64,000 bases of DNA from Insolitispirillum peregrinum (GTDB lineage Bacteria; Pseudomonadota; Alphaproteobacteria; Rhodospirillales; Rhodospirillaceae), in NCBI RefSeq assembly GCF_900156605.1, contig NZ_FTOA01000003.1:434001-498000 (forward strand), read 5' to 3'. Both the position numbers and the translations under genes were made by a program. Below, piece by piece: positions 8,089 through 17,544 of the stretch (positions are counted from its first letter, which is position 1; every line of letters starts with the position of its first letter). A model generated the notes under the pieces. That model was not told where the DNA came from, searched no databases, and worked only from the letters and a program-made list of their open reading frames with translations.

Positions 8089-9468
8089 TCAGTCTGCTTC
8101 TGTCACCTGCGCGGTGGGCCATGACTGACCATAGCCAATCCCGAGGCAATAGGCCCAGAGGATCGTCAGGGCCGGAATCTGGATGGTAAAGTCAATGATG
8201 GCCTGACTTCCCAGCAAGGTGGCGATGGCCAGCGCGGTTGCGGGGTACAGCTGTCCCTGATGGCGCTGTCGCAGGCCGATGGCACAGCGCACGACTGGCC
8301 AGCAGACGGCCAGCAACAGACACAGACCGGCAGGCCAGCCCAGATCAACGATCACTTCCAGCCAACTGTTATGGGCGTAATCGTAAATGACATCGCGCGG
8401 CAGGCTGACATCGCGATAGATGGAAAATGCCTGCTCAAAGGCCCCCAGCCCGTGGCCGGTCCACGGGCGGTCAGCCACCGCATTCCAGCTCAGACGCATC
8501 AGGTTGGGGCGATCACCCTGCCAGTCGCCTTCTCCGCTCATGCGGGCGATGGTGGCTTGTCCGATGGTCAGCAAGGATGCACTCCCCCCCACCACCAGCG
8601 CTGCCAGCATGATCAGGGTGACCCGCCAGCGGATCATCTGCCCGACCGTTGCCGCCAGCAGCAGGGTGACGGATGCAAGGCCGGTGACCAGCAAGGCCCC
8701 CCGGGAATGGGAAACAAGGACCGCGCACCACAGGATTATAGCGGCCAACACCCATGGCGCACTGCGCCGGACAGACAAGGAGCGTGCCATGGGCAGGGCA
8801 GGACGATGCGATCTGGCCTGTCGCAGAGCCATCGCCTGACACAGAACCACTCCGATTCCGGCAAAGGCACCAAAGGCGGCACGCCCGACAAAGGTGCCGG
8901 TGGCATCGCCGGGATAGGTCCACTTGTCCAGCCACAGGATTGTCTCTTGCCCCGAGAAGTAAACGGCCAGGGCATACAGGCCGTAAAGGGTGATCCCGAT
9001 GGCGAGGCTTTTCATCCCGCGTGCGGCGCGGTGGGGCTGCCGTCCCAACTGGGCGGCCAGAAAAAACACCAGCGCGGAGCTTGTCAGGCGCAGCAGGGCG
9101 TCGATGGTTTTGGCTGGATCTGCCGACAGCGGGGCCGGGAGTGGTTGCGCCAGTGCCGTGCTGGCATCGTTCCAGATCGGGGAACTGCCGAACCATGAGG
9201 TCAACTGCACACCACCCCAGCCCAGCGCCATTACATACAGCAGGGCAGGCAGGCGGAACAGGTGGGCAGGCAGGCCAGGGGAGCAGCGGCCTTGCCAGCG
9301 CAGCCCCACCCACAACAGACTGAGGACGGCGACACTGACCGCCATCAGGTTCCACGACCACAGGCGGTTTGCCCCCAGCGGCAGTGGTGCCAGCAGGACG
9401 ATGGTGCTCAACAGGAAAAACAGCCCGTCATTGGCAGACCAGCGGCGGCGGGAAGGCGGCGGAGTCAT
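8089..9468 (-). CDS. O-antigen ligase / polymerase family membrane protein
   Basis: 459 residues with about ten to twelve hydrophobic segments. A conserved Wzy_C/WaaL-type region contains a periplasmic loop with GHGLGAFEQAF and YDYAHNSWLEVIVDLGW, the pattern of O-antigen ligases and polymerases (Pfam Wzy_C). The product would join or polymerise surface glycans at the periplasmic face. The start codon overlaps the end of wecB (ATGA at 9465-9468), so the pair is one operon. Which of this protein and the one at 13844-15151 is a ligase and which a polymerase cannot be told from sequence. Confidence 0.85.
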   Translation of the reverse strand: MTPPPSRRRWSANDGLFFLLSTIVLLAPLPLGANRLWSWNLMAVSVAVLSLLWVGLRWQGRCSPGLPAHLFRLPALLYVMALGWGGVQLTSWFGSSPIWNDASTALAQPLPAPLSADPAKTIDALLRLTSSALVFFLAAQLGRQPHRAARGMKSLAIGITLYGLYALAVYFSGQETILWLDKWTYPGDATGTFVGRAAFGAFAGIGVVLCQAMALRQARSHRPALPMARSLSVRRSAPWVLAAIILWCAVLVSHSRGALLVTGLASVTLLLAATVGQMIRWRVTLIMLAALVVGGSASLLTIGQATIARMSGEGDWQGDRPNLMRLSWNAVADRPWTGHGLGAFEQAFSIYRDVSLPRDVIYDYAHNSWLEVIVDLGWPAGLCLLLAVCWPVVRCAIGLRQRHQGQLYPATALAIATLLGSQAIIDFTIQIPALTILWAYCLGIGYGQSWPTAQVTEAD

Positions 9469-10574
9469 GCCGCCGCTGCCTGATGGGACAACAGGTATTC
9501 GGCAATCTTGTGCGAGGCCTGTCCGGCACCAAGGTCGGTGAAGGCACCGGCCGGGCGGCCAAAGCGGTCCGGAGTATCGAGAATCGTCTGTGCTGCCTTG
9601 AGGATGGCGTGGCTGTCGGTGCCAACCAGCATCGCCCCCTCATTCAGCACCTCCGGGCGTTCGGTGCAGCGGCGCATCACCAGCAACGGCTTGCCGAGGA
9701 AGGCGGCTTCTTCCTGAATGCCGCCGGAATCGGTCAGTACCAGCGTGGCCTGTGCCAGCAACTGGATGAACGGCACATAGGATAACGGGCGCAGGATATG
9801 CAGATGGGGATGGCTGTTCTGCAAACGGCGGATGGTGGCGGTCAAGGCCGGGTTGGGGTGGACCGGAAAGACAATCTGGTTGCCGCGTTCGGCCAGCGCC
9901 ACCAGGGCCTGTTCCACCTGCAGCAAACGACTGCGGGTCAGGTTTTCGCGGCGGTGCAGGGTGCAGACGATGAGGGGCTGTTGGCAAGAACGGGGCGGCA
10001 GGTTGGCCAGAGCCTGGCTGTGCTCCATGCTGCGGGCCAGCAGCAGGGCATCAATGACGGTGTTGCCGCTGACAACAATGTTGGCCGCCGGAATCCCCTC
10101 GCGCAGCAGGTTGTCGCGGGCGGTCTGGCTGGGGGCAAAGTGCAGGTTGGCAACCTGTCCGATGATCCGCCGGTTCATTTCTTCCGGCCACGGCTGCTCG
10201 GGATCTCCGGTTCGCAGGCCGGCCTCGACGTGGGCGACCTTGATGCCGTGCTGAAAGCCGGTCACTGCCGCGGCCATGGCAGAGGTCGTATCCCCCTGAA
10301 CCAGAATCCAGTCCGGTCGCTCCAGGTCAAGGATACGGGGCAGGTCGGCAAGGATGCGGCTGCTGATGCTGTTCAGCGATTGCCGGTCATGCATGACATC
10401 CAGATTGTGGTGGGGGGTGATGTGAAAATCGGCCAGTCCCTGCACAAGCAGCTCGCGATGCTGTCCCGTCAGGCAGATGCAGGTGTTTATCTCGCTACGA
10501 TCATTCAGTCGGTGAATGACCGGGGATAATTTGATCGCTTCGGGGCGAGTGCCGATGATAACCAGGATGCGCAC
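9465..10574 (-). CDS. wecB: UDP-N-acetylglucosamine 2-epimerase (non-hydrolysing)
   Basis: 369 residues from a GTG start at 10574, preceded by GGAGGGA; an ATG at 10595 would add seven residues without a ribosome site. The enzyme interconverts UDP-GlcNAc and UDP-ManNAc for surface polysaccharides. Family features: ILVIIGTRPEAIKLSPVI at the N-terminus, HVEAGLRTGD, PEEMNRRIIG, the TLHRRENL segment and LTDSGGIQEEA near the C-terminus (UDP binding). It is the first gene of a two-gene operon with the ligase-like gene and is divergent from asnB. Confidence 0.95.
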   Translation of the reverse strand: MRILVIIGTRPEAIKLSPVIHRLNDRSEINTCICLTGQHRELLVQGLADFHITPHHNLDVMHDRQSLNSISSRILADLPRILDLERPDWILVQGDTTSAMAAAVTGFQHGIKVAHVEAGLRTGDPEQPWPEEMNRRIIGQVANLHFAPSQTARDNLLREGIPAANIVVSGNTVIDALLLARSMEHSQALANLPPRSCQQPLIVCTLHRRENLTRSRLLQVEQALVALAERGNQIVFPVHPNPALTATIRRLQNSHPHLHILRPLSYVPFIQLLAQATLVLTDSGGIQEEAAFLGKPLLVMRRCTERPEVLNEGAMLVGTDSHAILKAAQTILDTPDRFGRPAGAFTDLGAGQASHKIAEYLLSHQAAAA

Positions 10575-10791
10575 GGTCCCTCCAGCCAAAGGCATTTCAA
10601 CGCATGTGGGATTTAATTTCTTGTTTTCATGTTATACTTGTGCATTCTTGACGGGAAAAGCAAGAATAAAATTACCTAGAATAGATATTGTATTATAAGA
10701 TATCATATCAATGGTTTCTGCAAGGCAGAACTTTGGTGGTATTTTTCATCAGTTGGTATGATCAAATCAAACGGAAGCAGGTGGTCTGTGC
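10575..10791. promoter_or_regulatory. AT-rich divergent promoter region of the polysaccharide locus
   Basis: About 215 bases, clearly AT-rich (10610-10720), between wecB (minus) and asnB (plus). It must carry both promoters. TTGACG at about 10649 is a possible -35 box, but I see no convincing paired -10. No known operator is recognised. Confidence 0.4.
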
Positions 10792-12633
10792 ATGTGCGGT
10801 CTGGTTGCAATATCGCAGCTCGGGGGGAATGTGCCACCCCATGCTTTCCAGACCGCCATGGCCTGTATTGCCCATCGTGGACCGGATGGTGAGGGGCAGG
10901 TTTCCCGCCGGAACGGACGTTTGTCGATGGGGCATCGCCGGTTGGCGCTGTTCGCTCCCGGACGGACGGGCGACCAGCCGATGGTTGCGCCGTGGGGCGA
11001 TACGATCATCTTTAACGGATCGCTGTACAATTATCCGGAACTCCGGGCCGAATTGCAGGGGTTGGGCTATCCGTTCCACAGTGACAGCGATACCGAAGTC
11101 CTGCTGGCGGCCTGGCACGCCTGGGGAGAACAGGCGCTGGGCCGTTTCAATGGCACCTGGGCCTTTGTCCTGCACGAAGCATCCTCGGATCGCTTGATCA
11201 TCAGCCGTGACCGTCTGGGGGTTCGCCCGCTGTATGCCTGTTGTGCCCACGACCGTCTGGTGTTGGCCAGTGAAGTGCGGGCGGTGGTGGCGGCGGCGGA
11301 CCTGCCGGTGGTGATCAACCGCGAGATGGCCTTTGATTTTCTGTCGCTGGGGCTGACCGACCATCACCACAAAACGCTGATTGATGGCGTGGTGCAGGTC
11401 CCGGCAGGGGCGCTCTGGATTCAGCAGGCCGACGGGCATGTCGAGCATCGCCAGTATCACCATTGGCCTGATGTTGAACCGGACCTGACCGCCGGGCAGG
11501 TGGCGGCCGAGCTTCCGGCCCTGTTGATGCAGGCAACCGCCTTGCGCTTGCGAGCCCATGTTCCAGTGGCTGCCCAATTGTCCGGCGGGGTTGATTCCGG
11601 TTCGGTGGCATGGGCGCTGGGCCAGCATGACTTTAACGGCGGCAGCACGTTTCTCGGCCTGTTCGGCTATGGCTATCAGGCCGGGGGCGAAGCCTTTGAC
11701 GAAATTCCCCGTGCCCGCACCACCTGGCAAAAGGTGGCGCCGCATGTGCCCTTTCACGAAATCCGGGTCGATCCAACGCCAACCATGGACGATCTGGAGA
11801 GCTTTTTGTGGGCGCAGGAGTTGCCGGTGGGAACCCCCAGTCCGCTGGCGGGCTTGCGGCTGTACCGGGCGATGCGGCAGGCTGGCGCAACGGTGGCGCT
11901 GGCCGGGGATGGCAGCGATGAACTGTTCGCAGGCTATACCCGCCGCTATCTGCCGGTCCTGTTGCGGGATGCGCTGCGGGGCGGGGACTGGCGGCGGGCA
12001 AAGGCCCTGTGGGGCAATGACGAGCTGACCCCCGCTGGCGCACTGGCCCGTCTGGCGTGGAGCCTGCCCCACGGCATGCTGCATCTGTTGATGGATCGCA
12101 GGCCGCACGTGATGGCGCTGCAGGACGATTTCCGGAACGATCTGCGGCCCCGCCTGCACAGTCTGGCCGACCATCAGCGACAACCGCTGTCGATGATGCG
12201 GTTGTCTGATGTGCAGGGGGGGCTGTTGGGGCAGGTGTTGCGCTATGCCGACCGCAATGCGATGGCTGCGGGGATGGAATCCCGCTCGCCATTTCTCGAC
12301 CATCGCATTGCCGAGCTGGCGATGCGGCTGCCGATGAGCGAAAAGGTCGGGCCGCGCGGAGGCAAACAGCCGGTGCGGCTGGCAATGGCGTCACTGTTGC
12401 CGCCCGAAGTCATCGAGGGGCCGAAAAACCGTGGTCTCGGTCATGCCGAGCAGTTCCGCATTGGGGCATTGCCGCTGTCTGATGTACTGACCGACCTGCC
12501 TCTGGGGGCCGATGAGTTCATCAATGCGCCGCGTCTGGCCGATGCCTTGCGCCGTGCTCCAACGGACCCCCGCCTGTGGTGGCCGGTCTGTTTCCTGCTG
12601 TGGCTGCGGCAGGTGGAGCAACGCTGGCCATGA
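10792..12633 (+). CDS. asnB: asparagine synthase (glutamine-hydrolysing)
   Basis: 613 residues. Cys2 (MCGLVAISQ) is the glutaminase nucleophile, followed by AHRGPDGEG and the class II amidotransferase domain to about residue 210. The synthetase domain has the PP-loop SGGVDSGSVAW near 265 and LAGDGSDELFAGY near 375. In polysaccharide clusters such proteins often amidate a sugar acid or glycan precursor rather than make free asparagine, which is the likely role here: it heads a run of five genes joined by start/stop overlaps. The true acceptor is not known. Confidence 0.9.
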   Translation: MCGLVAISQLGGNVPPHAFQTAMACIAHRGPDGEGQVSRRNGRLSMGHRRLALFAPGRTGDQPMVAPWGDTIIFNGSLYNYPELRAELQGLGYPFHSDSDTEVLLAAWHAWGEQALGRFNGTWAFVLHEASSDRLIISRDRLGVRPLYACCAHDRLVLASEVRAVVAAADLPVVINREMAFDFLSLGLTDHHHKTLIDGVVQVPAGALWIQQADGHVEHRQYHHWPDVEPDLTAGQVAAELPALLMQATALRLRAHVPVAAQLSGGVDSGSVAWALGQHDFNGGSTFLGLFGYGYQAGGEAFDEIPRARTTWQKVAPHVPFHEIRVDPTPTMDDLESFLWAQELPVGTPSPLAGLRLYRAMRQAGATVALAGDGSDELFAGYTRRYLPVLLRDALRGGDWRRAKALWGNDELTPAGALARLAWSLPHGMLHLLMDRRPHVMALQDDFRNDLRPRLHSLADHQRQPLSMMRLSDVQGGLLGQVLRYADRNAMAAGMESRSPFLDHRIAELAMRLPMSEKVGPRGGKQPVRLAMASLLPPEVIEGPKNRGLGHAEQFRIGALPLSDVLTDLPLGADEFINAPRLADALRRAPTDPRLWWPVCFLLWLRQVEQRWP

Positions 12634-13853
12634 ACAGGTCGTCCTTTGCGGCATTTGTTGCGGCTCTGCTGCGCGACCATGGCCCGGAGGCTGCCGAGGT
12701 TCGCCACGAGCTGTTTTTTCAAAGTCACAAGCCGTTTCCCACCCTTCGCGGCTGGGGGGCCGTCCTGCGGGATGCCCGTTTGCTGGCAAAAGGGAAGGCC
12801 GGAGCGGTGATCCGGCAGGAAAAGCCGCTGGCGGTGCTGGTGGCGACGCTGGCCGGTGCCAGTGGCTGGCAGACGCTGGCCCGTGCCCTGCCGGCACTTC
12901 GGCAGGCAGGGTTGCAGCCGGTCATTCTGGCGCACCCGCGTTTGCCGGATGCGCTGTTTCCAGCGGACATTCCGCTGATGCGCCCGCTGGGAGGCAGGCT
13001 GCGGGCCGGGGTGTCTGACGGCAAGTGCGGTGTGCGGGCCGCCCGCCTGCGGTTGTCGATGTGGCAGGCAGCGATTGACAGGACGTTGCACGGGCTGCAC
13101 GGCGTGCTGATTATGCACAATGATTTCGACATGATGAGCACCGCCTGCCTGTCGCGCGGCTGGCCAACCGTCTGCCTGCAACACGGCATTCCGACCGATG
13201 AGTTTTTCCCCTGCCGGGCCGACTATCAGGTCGTCTGGAGCGAGCTGTGCCGGCGGGCTTTCCTGAAGGCCGGTGTCCCGCCCGAGCGGGTGATTGTCGA
13301 TGCCCTGGGACGGGGTGAAGAGGGAGGGCTGGCTCCCTCCGGGCCGCCGCAGGATATCGCGGTGGTTTCCCAGCAGCAGGCGGTGATCTTTGGCAACCAG
13401 CTTCCCTTTGCCTTGACCGGCTTTGTCTCTGAACTGGTGGCAACCGGTCTGCCTGTACAGGTGTTGCTGCATCCCGCCGAGAGGGGGCGCAGCTCCTATG
13501 GTTCGGCGCCGGTCAGTGTGCCACCCCATGCCCGGCTGGTGCGGGGCTCTGCCCCGGCAATGGTGCTGGCCTATTGCTCGACCATGGCCCTTGAGGCTGC
13601 CGCGCTGGGGCACTGGGTGGTGACGCTGGACTGGTCCTTTGATGGCAACCAGCTGGCCCGCCGGGTTGCCCAGCCGCCGTTAAAGGTTCACACGCCACTG
13701 GAGGTCGTGCGATTGTTCCACCGTCTCGGTCAGGATGATGCCTTTCGTGCCGAATGGGCAGAGCAGCAACGGACCTGGCTGACTGACTCTTTTTCTGCCT
13801 CCCCCGGCGGCCTTGGCCGTCTGCTTGCCATGATCGTATCGCCATGTCCCTGA
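12630..13853 (+). CDS. putative GT-B-type glycosyltransferase, polysaccharide cluster
   Basis: 407 residues from the ATG at 12630, which overlaps the asnB stop (ATGA). I do not recognise a named family. The N-half has a Rossmann-like stretch (LAVLVATLAGASG, ALRQAGLQPVILAHP) and a CLQHGIPTDEFFP segment; the C-half has VIFGNQLPF, VQVLLHPAERG and YCSTMALEAAALGHWVVTLD. The last motif, Ser-Thr followed by a Leu-Glu-Ala helix and Gly, is typical of CDP-glycerol- or sialyl-transferase-like GT-B enzymes of capsules. The context supports a transferase; donor and acceptor are unknown. Confidence 0.65.
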   Translation: MNRSSFAAFVAALLRDHGPEAAEVRHELFFQSHKPFPTLRGWGAVLRDARLLAKGKAGAVIRQEKPLAVLVATLAGASGWQTLARALPALRQAGLQPVILAHPRLPDALFPADIPLMRPLGGRLRAGVSDGKCGVRAARLRLSMWQAAIDRTLHGLHGVLIMHNDFDMMSTACLSRGWPTVCLQHGIPTDEFFPCRADYQVVWSELCRRAFLKAGVPPERVIVDALGRGEEGGLAPSGPPQDIAVVSQQQAVIFGNQLPFALTGFVSELVATGLPVQVLLHPAERGRSSYGSAPVSVPPHARLVRGSAPAMVLAYCSTMALEAAALGHWVVTLDWSFDGNQLARRVAQPPLKVHTPLEVVRLFHRLGQDDAFRAEWAEQQRTWLTDSFSASPGGLGRLLAMIVSPCP

Positions 13854-15151
13854 TCCTGATCTTTCTTTACAGCCTGCTGGTGACCCTGACCGATCTGCTG
13901 TCTGCCGTGCTGTATGCCCACAATCCCCTCAGCGAGGGGATTGCCGTGCTGCGCTACAGCCGGGATGGCCTGATGGTCCTGCTGGCGCTATGGGGTATCT
14001 TTCATGCCTGGAGAGCGGGGAAAGTGTTCACGCTGGCCGTGCTGTATGTGGGATTCATCGCAGCCTATGGGGTCATTGCAACCGATGATGTCGATATGCT
14101 GCTGCTGGTCGGGTCGGCGGTCAAACTGGCCCTGCCGGTGATGCTGGTGGCGGCAGGCTATGGGGCGCTGCGCACGCCCGGACGCCTACAGGCCTATGCG
14201 GTCTTCGCCGCCGGGCTGGCGATGGTCTCGACCCTGTTTGGCGCGTGGGATATCCGGCATACCGATTTCTGGGTCGAAACCGTGCAGTACGGACATTACC
14301 TGAACGGTATCAAGGGGATCGTGACCGGGTTCGACTGGTACTATGTGCTACCGTTCAACTTCTTCGGCTATGAATATGCCCGGCGGGCTGCCGGGCTGGT
14401 GGCGGCTCCGCTGGCGCAGGGCAGCTTTGTGGCGGTGGGGGCGATGCTGGGCTTTGCCGCCTTGCAGCGCAAATCCTTTGGGCTGGCCCTGCTGGTGTTG
14501 CTGGTGGGCATGGTGGGGGTGTGGCAAAGCGGGACCCGGGGGGCGATGCTGGTGCTGGTGATTGCCTTGCCGGTTTTTCTGGTTCTCAGCGGACGGGGCG
14601 GAGCCGGGTTCCGCAATTTTGCGGTGCTGTTCGGGCTGCTGCTGGGCAGTTACGAAGGCTTGCAGTTCGTGTTGTCCTATACCGTCAATCTACAGGATGG
14701 TTCGACGATCGGCCACGTCGAGGCCCTGCAGAAAAACATCACCGATCTGCCGCAGGTGATCCTGTTCGGCCCCGGTCTGGGAGCATCGGGCGCTTTGGCG
14801 GCTGATTTGGGGCTGGAGCTGGCCGGTGGGGGGGAAGGGGCCATTTTTGCCATTACCTACCAGCTTGGGGTTCCGGCAGCGCTGGTGTTCCTGCTGTGGT
14901 ATGGGGTGATCACCCGTCGCTGCATCGCGACCTTTCGCCAGCACAGCGCGACGGTTACTGGCGATTTGGCTCTGGCCTGCGGGGCCTTGTCCATCGGCAT
15001 GGTAACCACCTTCATTTCGTCCGACCACCTGTTCAGCCTGTCGGGGCTGGGATTGTTCTGGATTGTGCTGGGCGGGGTGATGGCGCAGTACACCGCGCCA
15101 GTGGTCGGCGCGACCAGTGACGAGACGGTCGGGCAGGAGGTCGCCGCATGA
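13844..15151 (+). CDS. O-antigen polymerase-like integral membrane protein
   Basis: 435 residues, almost wholly hydrophobic with about ten predicted membrane segments. There is a larger loop between residues 130 and 185 and another around 285-320 (FGPGLGASGALAADLG), in the style of Wzy polymerases. Sequence conservation in this family is low, so the call rests on topology and context. The start overlaps the previous gene by ten bases and the stop overlaps the GT4 gene (ATGA at 15148). It probably polymerises the repeat unit made by this operon. Confidence 0.75.
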   Translation: MSLILIFLYSLLVTLTDLLSAVLYAHNPLSEGIAVLRYSRDGLMVLLALWGIFHAWRAGKVFTLAVLYVGFIAAYGVIATDDVDMLLLVGSAVKLALPVMLVAAGYGALRTPGRLQAYAVFAAGLAMVSTLFGAWDIRHTDFWVETVQYGHYLNGIKGIVTGFDWYYVLPFNFFGYEYARRAAGLVAAPLAQGSFVAVGAMLGFAALQRKSFGLALLVLLVGMVGVWQSGTRGAMLVLVIALPVFLVLSGRGGAGFRNFAVLFGLLLGSYEGLQFVLSYTVNLQDGSTIGHVEALQKNITDLPQVILFGPGLGASGALAADLGLELAGGGEGAIFAITYQLGVPAALVFLLWYGVITRRCIATFRQHSATVTGDLALACGALSIGMVTTFISSDHLFSLSGLGLFWIVLGGVMAQYTAPVVGATSDETVGQEVAA

Positions 15152-16230
15152 TCCGTGTCCTGACCGTTCACTGCGAATTTCGTCCGCAGTCCAGCGGGGT
15201 GGCCCGCCATATCGAGGGCCTGTCGCGTGCCCTGCTGGCGCGGGGGGATATCGAGCCGGTCATTCTGGCGCAAAATCTGGTCAAGGTGCCGGACGACTAT
15301 CCCGGTCAGGTCGATGCCGGGGGCTTTGGCCGCCTGCTGCCCCTGATCCGAACGGCGGATGTGGTGCATGTGCATGGCTCGCGCACCGGCATTTCGGCGC
15401 TGGCGTTGCGGTTGGCCCGCTGGCTGGGCAAGCCGGTGGTGTTTACGCCGCACTGTTACTATCAGGGGGGAACCCGCCTGCAGCAGGGGCTGAAACGCGG
15501 CTGGGACCTGTTGATCGAGCGCGGGACCGTGCGCGGTGCGGATGCGGTGATTTTGCTGCATTCCGGCTGGTCGCAGGTGATGCAGGACATTGGCCTGTGT
15601 GGCCAGCGGGAGGAAATCATCCCCAACTGCCTTGATGCCGACGCCCTGATGGCGCGCTTGCAGCAGGCCGGGCAGCGTCGGTTGTCGGGGGCACCGGCGA
15701 TGCTGTCGGTCGGACGTCTGGACCCGGTCAAGCGGCTGGATGACGGCATCCGGGCCTTGAGCGAACCCGGCATGGAGCAGGCCGAATTCCACATCGTCGG
15801 GCAGGGAGTCGATCGCGAACGCCTGGAAGCCCTCGCCATGCAGTGGGGTGTTGCAGCACGGGTGCATTTCCACGGCTGGCAGGACGATGCCTGCACGGCG
15901 GCGATGATGAAGGGCTGTGACGTGATGCTGTTGGCCTCTGAACGCGAAGGCTTGCCGACGGTGTTGCTGGAATCCCTGCTGGCCGGGGTGCCGATGGCGA
16001 TCAGCGATATCGAGGGAAACCGGGCGATTGCCGATGTGGTCGGCTGGCCGTTCCGCTTTCCGGTCGGCGAGGGGGCGGCTTTGGCCCGCTGTGTTGCCGA
16101 CTGCGTGGCGTCGGGGGTTGACCCCGCCGTGCGCGAGGCGGTCTTGCAGCAGTTCAGTTGGCAAAGCCGGGCCAATGAGGTTGCCGCGCTGTATCTGGAT
16201 CTTTTGCGGCAGCGGGGGCGGTGTGGATGA
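15148..16230 (+). CDS. glycosyltransferase family 4 protein
   Basis: 360 residues. GT-B fold: N-terminal SGVARHIEGLSRALLARGD (acceptor side), then a C-terminal domain with AMLSVGRLDPVKRLDDGI and EREGLPTVLLESLLAGVPM, which contains the E-x7-E nucleotide-sugar signature of GT4 retaining transferases. It would add a sugar to the lipid-linked unit at the cytoplasmic membrane. It overlaps its neighbours by four bases on both sides, so expression is coupled with the polymerase and nucleotidyltransferase genes. Confidence 0.93.
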   Translation: MIRVLTVHCEFRPQSSGVARHIEGLSRALLARGDIEPVILAQNLVKVPDDYPGQVDAGGFGRLLPLIRTADVVHVHGSRTGISALALRLARWLGKPVVFTPHCYYQGGTRLQQGLKRGWDLLIERGTVRGADAVILLHSGWSQVMQDIGLCGQREEIIPNCLDADALMARLQQAGQRRLSGAPAMLSVGRLDPVKRLDDGIRALSEPGMEQAEFHIVGQGVDRERLEALAMQWGVAARVHFHGWQDDACTAAMMKGCDVMLLASEREGLPTVLLESLLAGVPMAISDIEGNRAIADVVGWPFRFPVGEGAALARCVADCVASGVDPAVREAVLQQFSWQSRANEVAALYLDLLRQRGRCG

Positions 16231-17402
16231 CAATGCCTGTCCTGCAGCCGGAGTTTCTGGCCCTGTGCCAGTGTGTGCGGCTGGCAGTGTCCCCGACAAC
16301 CAGCCCCGACGCGCTGCGTGCCGCCGGGCAGATCCTGCAACAGGTCCGCGATTGGGACGCCTTTGTTGCCGGGGCAGCCCGTCATCGGGTCGAGCCGCTG
16401 GTTCTGCGGGGGGCCGCTGTGGTCGCGGCAGGGAGCATCCCGGACTCCGCTGTGCGCGTGTTGCAAACCCGTGTCCGACAGGGCACGCTGGGGGGCCTGA
16501 AACAGCTCGGCGAGCTGTTGCGGCTGCTGGGAGAGCTGACCGCTGCCGGAATACCGGCTTTGGTGATCAAGGGCTTGCCGCTGTCGCAAAAGCTGTACGG
16601 TGATCCGTTCCAGCGTTCTGCCGGAGACATTGACCTGCTGGTACCGCCGGATCGCTATGCCGAGGCCCATCAGGTGCTGATTTCTGCCGGGTATCGGCGG
16701 CTGGACAGTGGCGATGCGGAGTTACCGTCGCAGGTGGTGCAGAGCCACTGCAAGGACATCAGCTATCGGCGTGGGGCGTTGGTGATCGAGGTGCATTTAC
16801 GCCTTGGTGATGACCCGAGCCAGCCTGAGGCGAGCTTTGCCGACCTGTGGCATCGGCGTGAAGAGATCGCTCTGGCTGGCGGGCGTGTTCCCTGTCTGGG
16901 GCAGGCGGACCTGTTGCCCTATCTGCTGGAGCACGGCGCGCGGCATGGCTGGGATCGCCTGTGCTGGCTGGCCGATATTGCCCTGTTGCTGCGCGACCCA
17001 CAGCAGCGCCAGTCTTTGGGCGGTCCCCCGGTAGCCGGACGGCAGATCGGCCATACCCTCGACCTGCTGCACCTGTGGCTGGGAGACGGCGAGGACGGGC
17101 AGGGCCTGCACAGTGATCCGCGCAGGCTGGACTGGTTCCTCGCCGCGTTCTTTGCCGGACGCCGCTGGCTTGACCGCCCGGTACGGGGAAGCTGGCCGTG
17201 GTTGCTGCGGGAACTGCGCGCCCGTCGCTGGCGGCTGTATCTGGCCGGAGGCTGGCGGCAAGGCCCGCATGTGTTGTGGCAGGCGTTGCTGAACCCGGTG
17301 GATCAGGCGGTCTTGCCGTTGCCAGAGCGTTGGGCGTTCCTCTATCCGCTGTTGCGTCCGCTGGGATGGGTGTTGCGCAACTTTGGGCGGCACCGGGGAT
17401 GA
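16227..17402 (+). CDS. nucleotidyltransferase family protein (NTP_transf_5 type)
   Basis: 391 residues from the ATG overlapping the previous stop. IPALVIKGLPLSQKLYGD followed by RSAGDIDLLVPPDRYAEA near residue 135 is the pattern of putative nucleotidyltransferases of Pfam Nucleotidyltransf_5, which are frequent in exopolysaccharide clusters. The GxxxS...D-x-D-type metal site is present (DIDLLV). Substrate unknown; modification of a carrier or glycan is a guess from context. It is the last gene of the operon; the DNA becomes sharply AT-rich right after it. Confidence 0.8.
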   Translation: MTMPVLQPEFLALCQCVRLAVSPTTSPDALRAAGQILQQVRDWDAFVAGAARHRVEPLVLRGAAVVAAGSIPDSAVRVLQTRVRQGTLGGLKQLGELLRLLGELTAAGIPALVIKGLPLSQKLYGDPFQRSAGDIDLLVPPDRYAEAHQVLISAGYRRLDSGDAELPSQVVQSHCKDISYRRGALVIEVHLRLGDDPSQPEASFADLWHRREEIALAGGRVPCLGQADLLPYLLEHGARHGWDRLCWLADIALLLRDPQQRQSLGGPPVAGRQIGHTLDLLHLWLGDGEDGQGLHSDPRRLDWFLAAFFAGRRWLDRPVRGSWPWLLRELRARRWRLYLAGGWRQGPHVLWQALLNPVDQAVLPLPERWAFLYPLLRPLGWVLRNFGRHRG

Positions 17403-17544
17403 CGTCCGAGAATGAGATTTTTGACAATGCGGAATTGTTTTTGGATGGGTGCAATTCAGAATTGTTGATAATTTTTTGTTTCTAGTAAATTGTATCGGAG
17501 CCTTCTTGGGTTTGTAGTCCATCTATCTCATCAAGGATATTGCT

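Noticed and set aside
10762-12303. 513-residue minus-strand frame over asnB
   Set aside because: Shadow of asnB, with low-complexity Gln/His/Arg composition.
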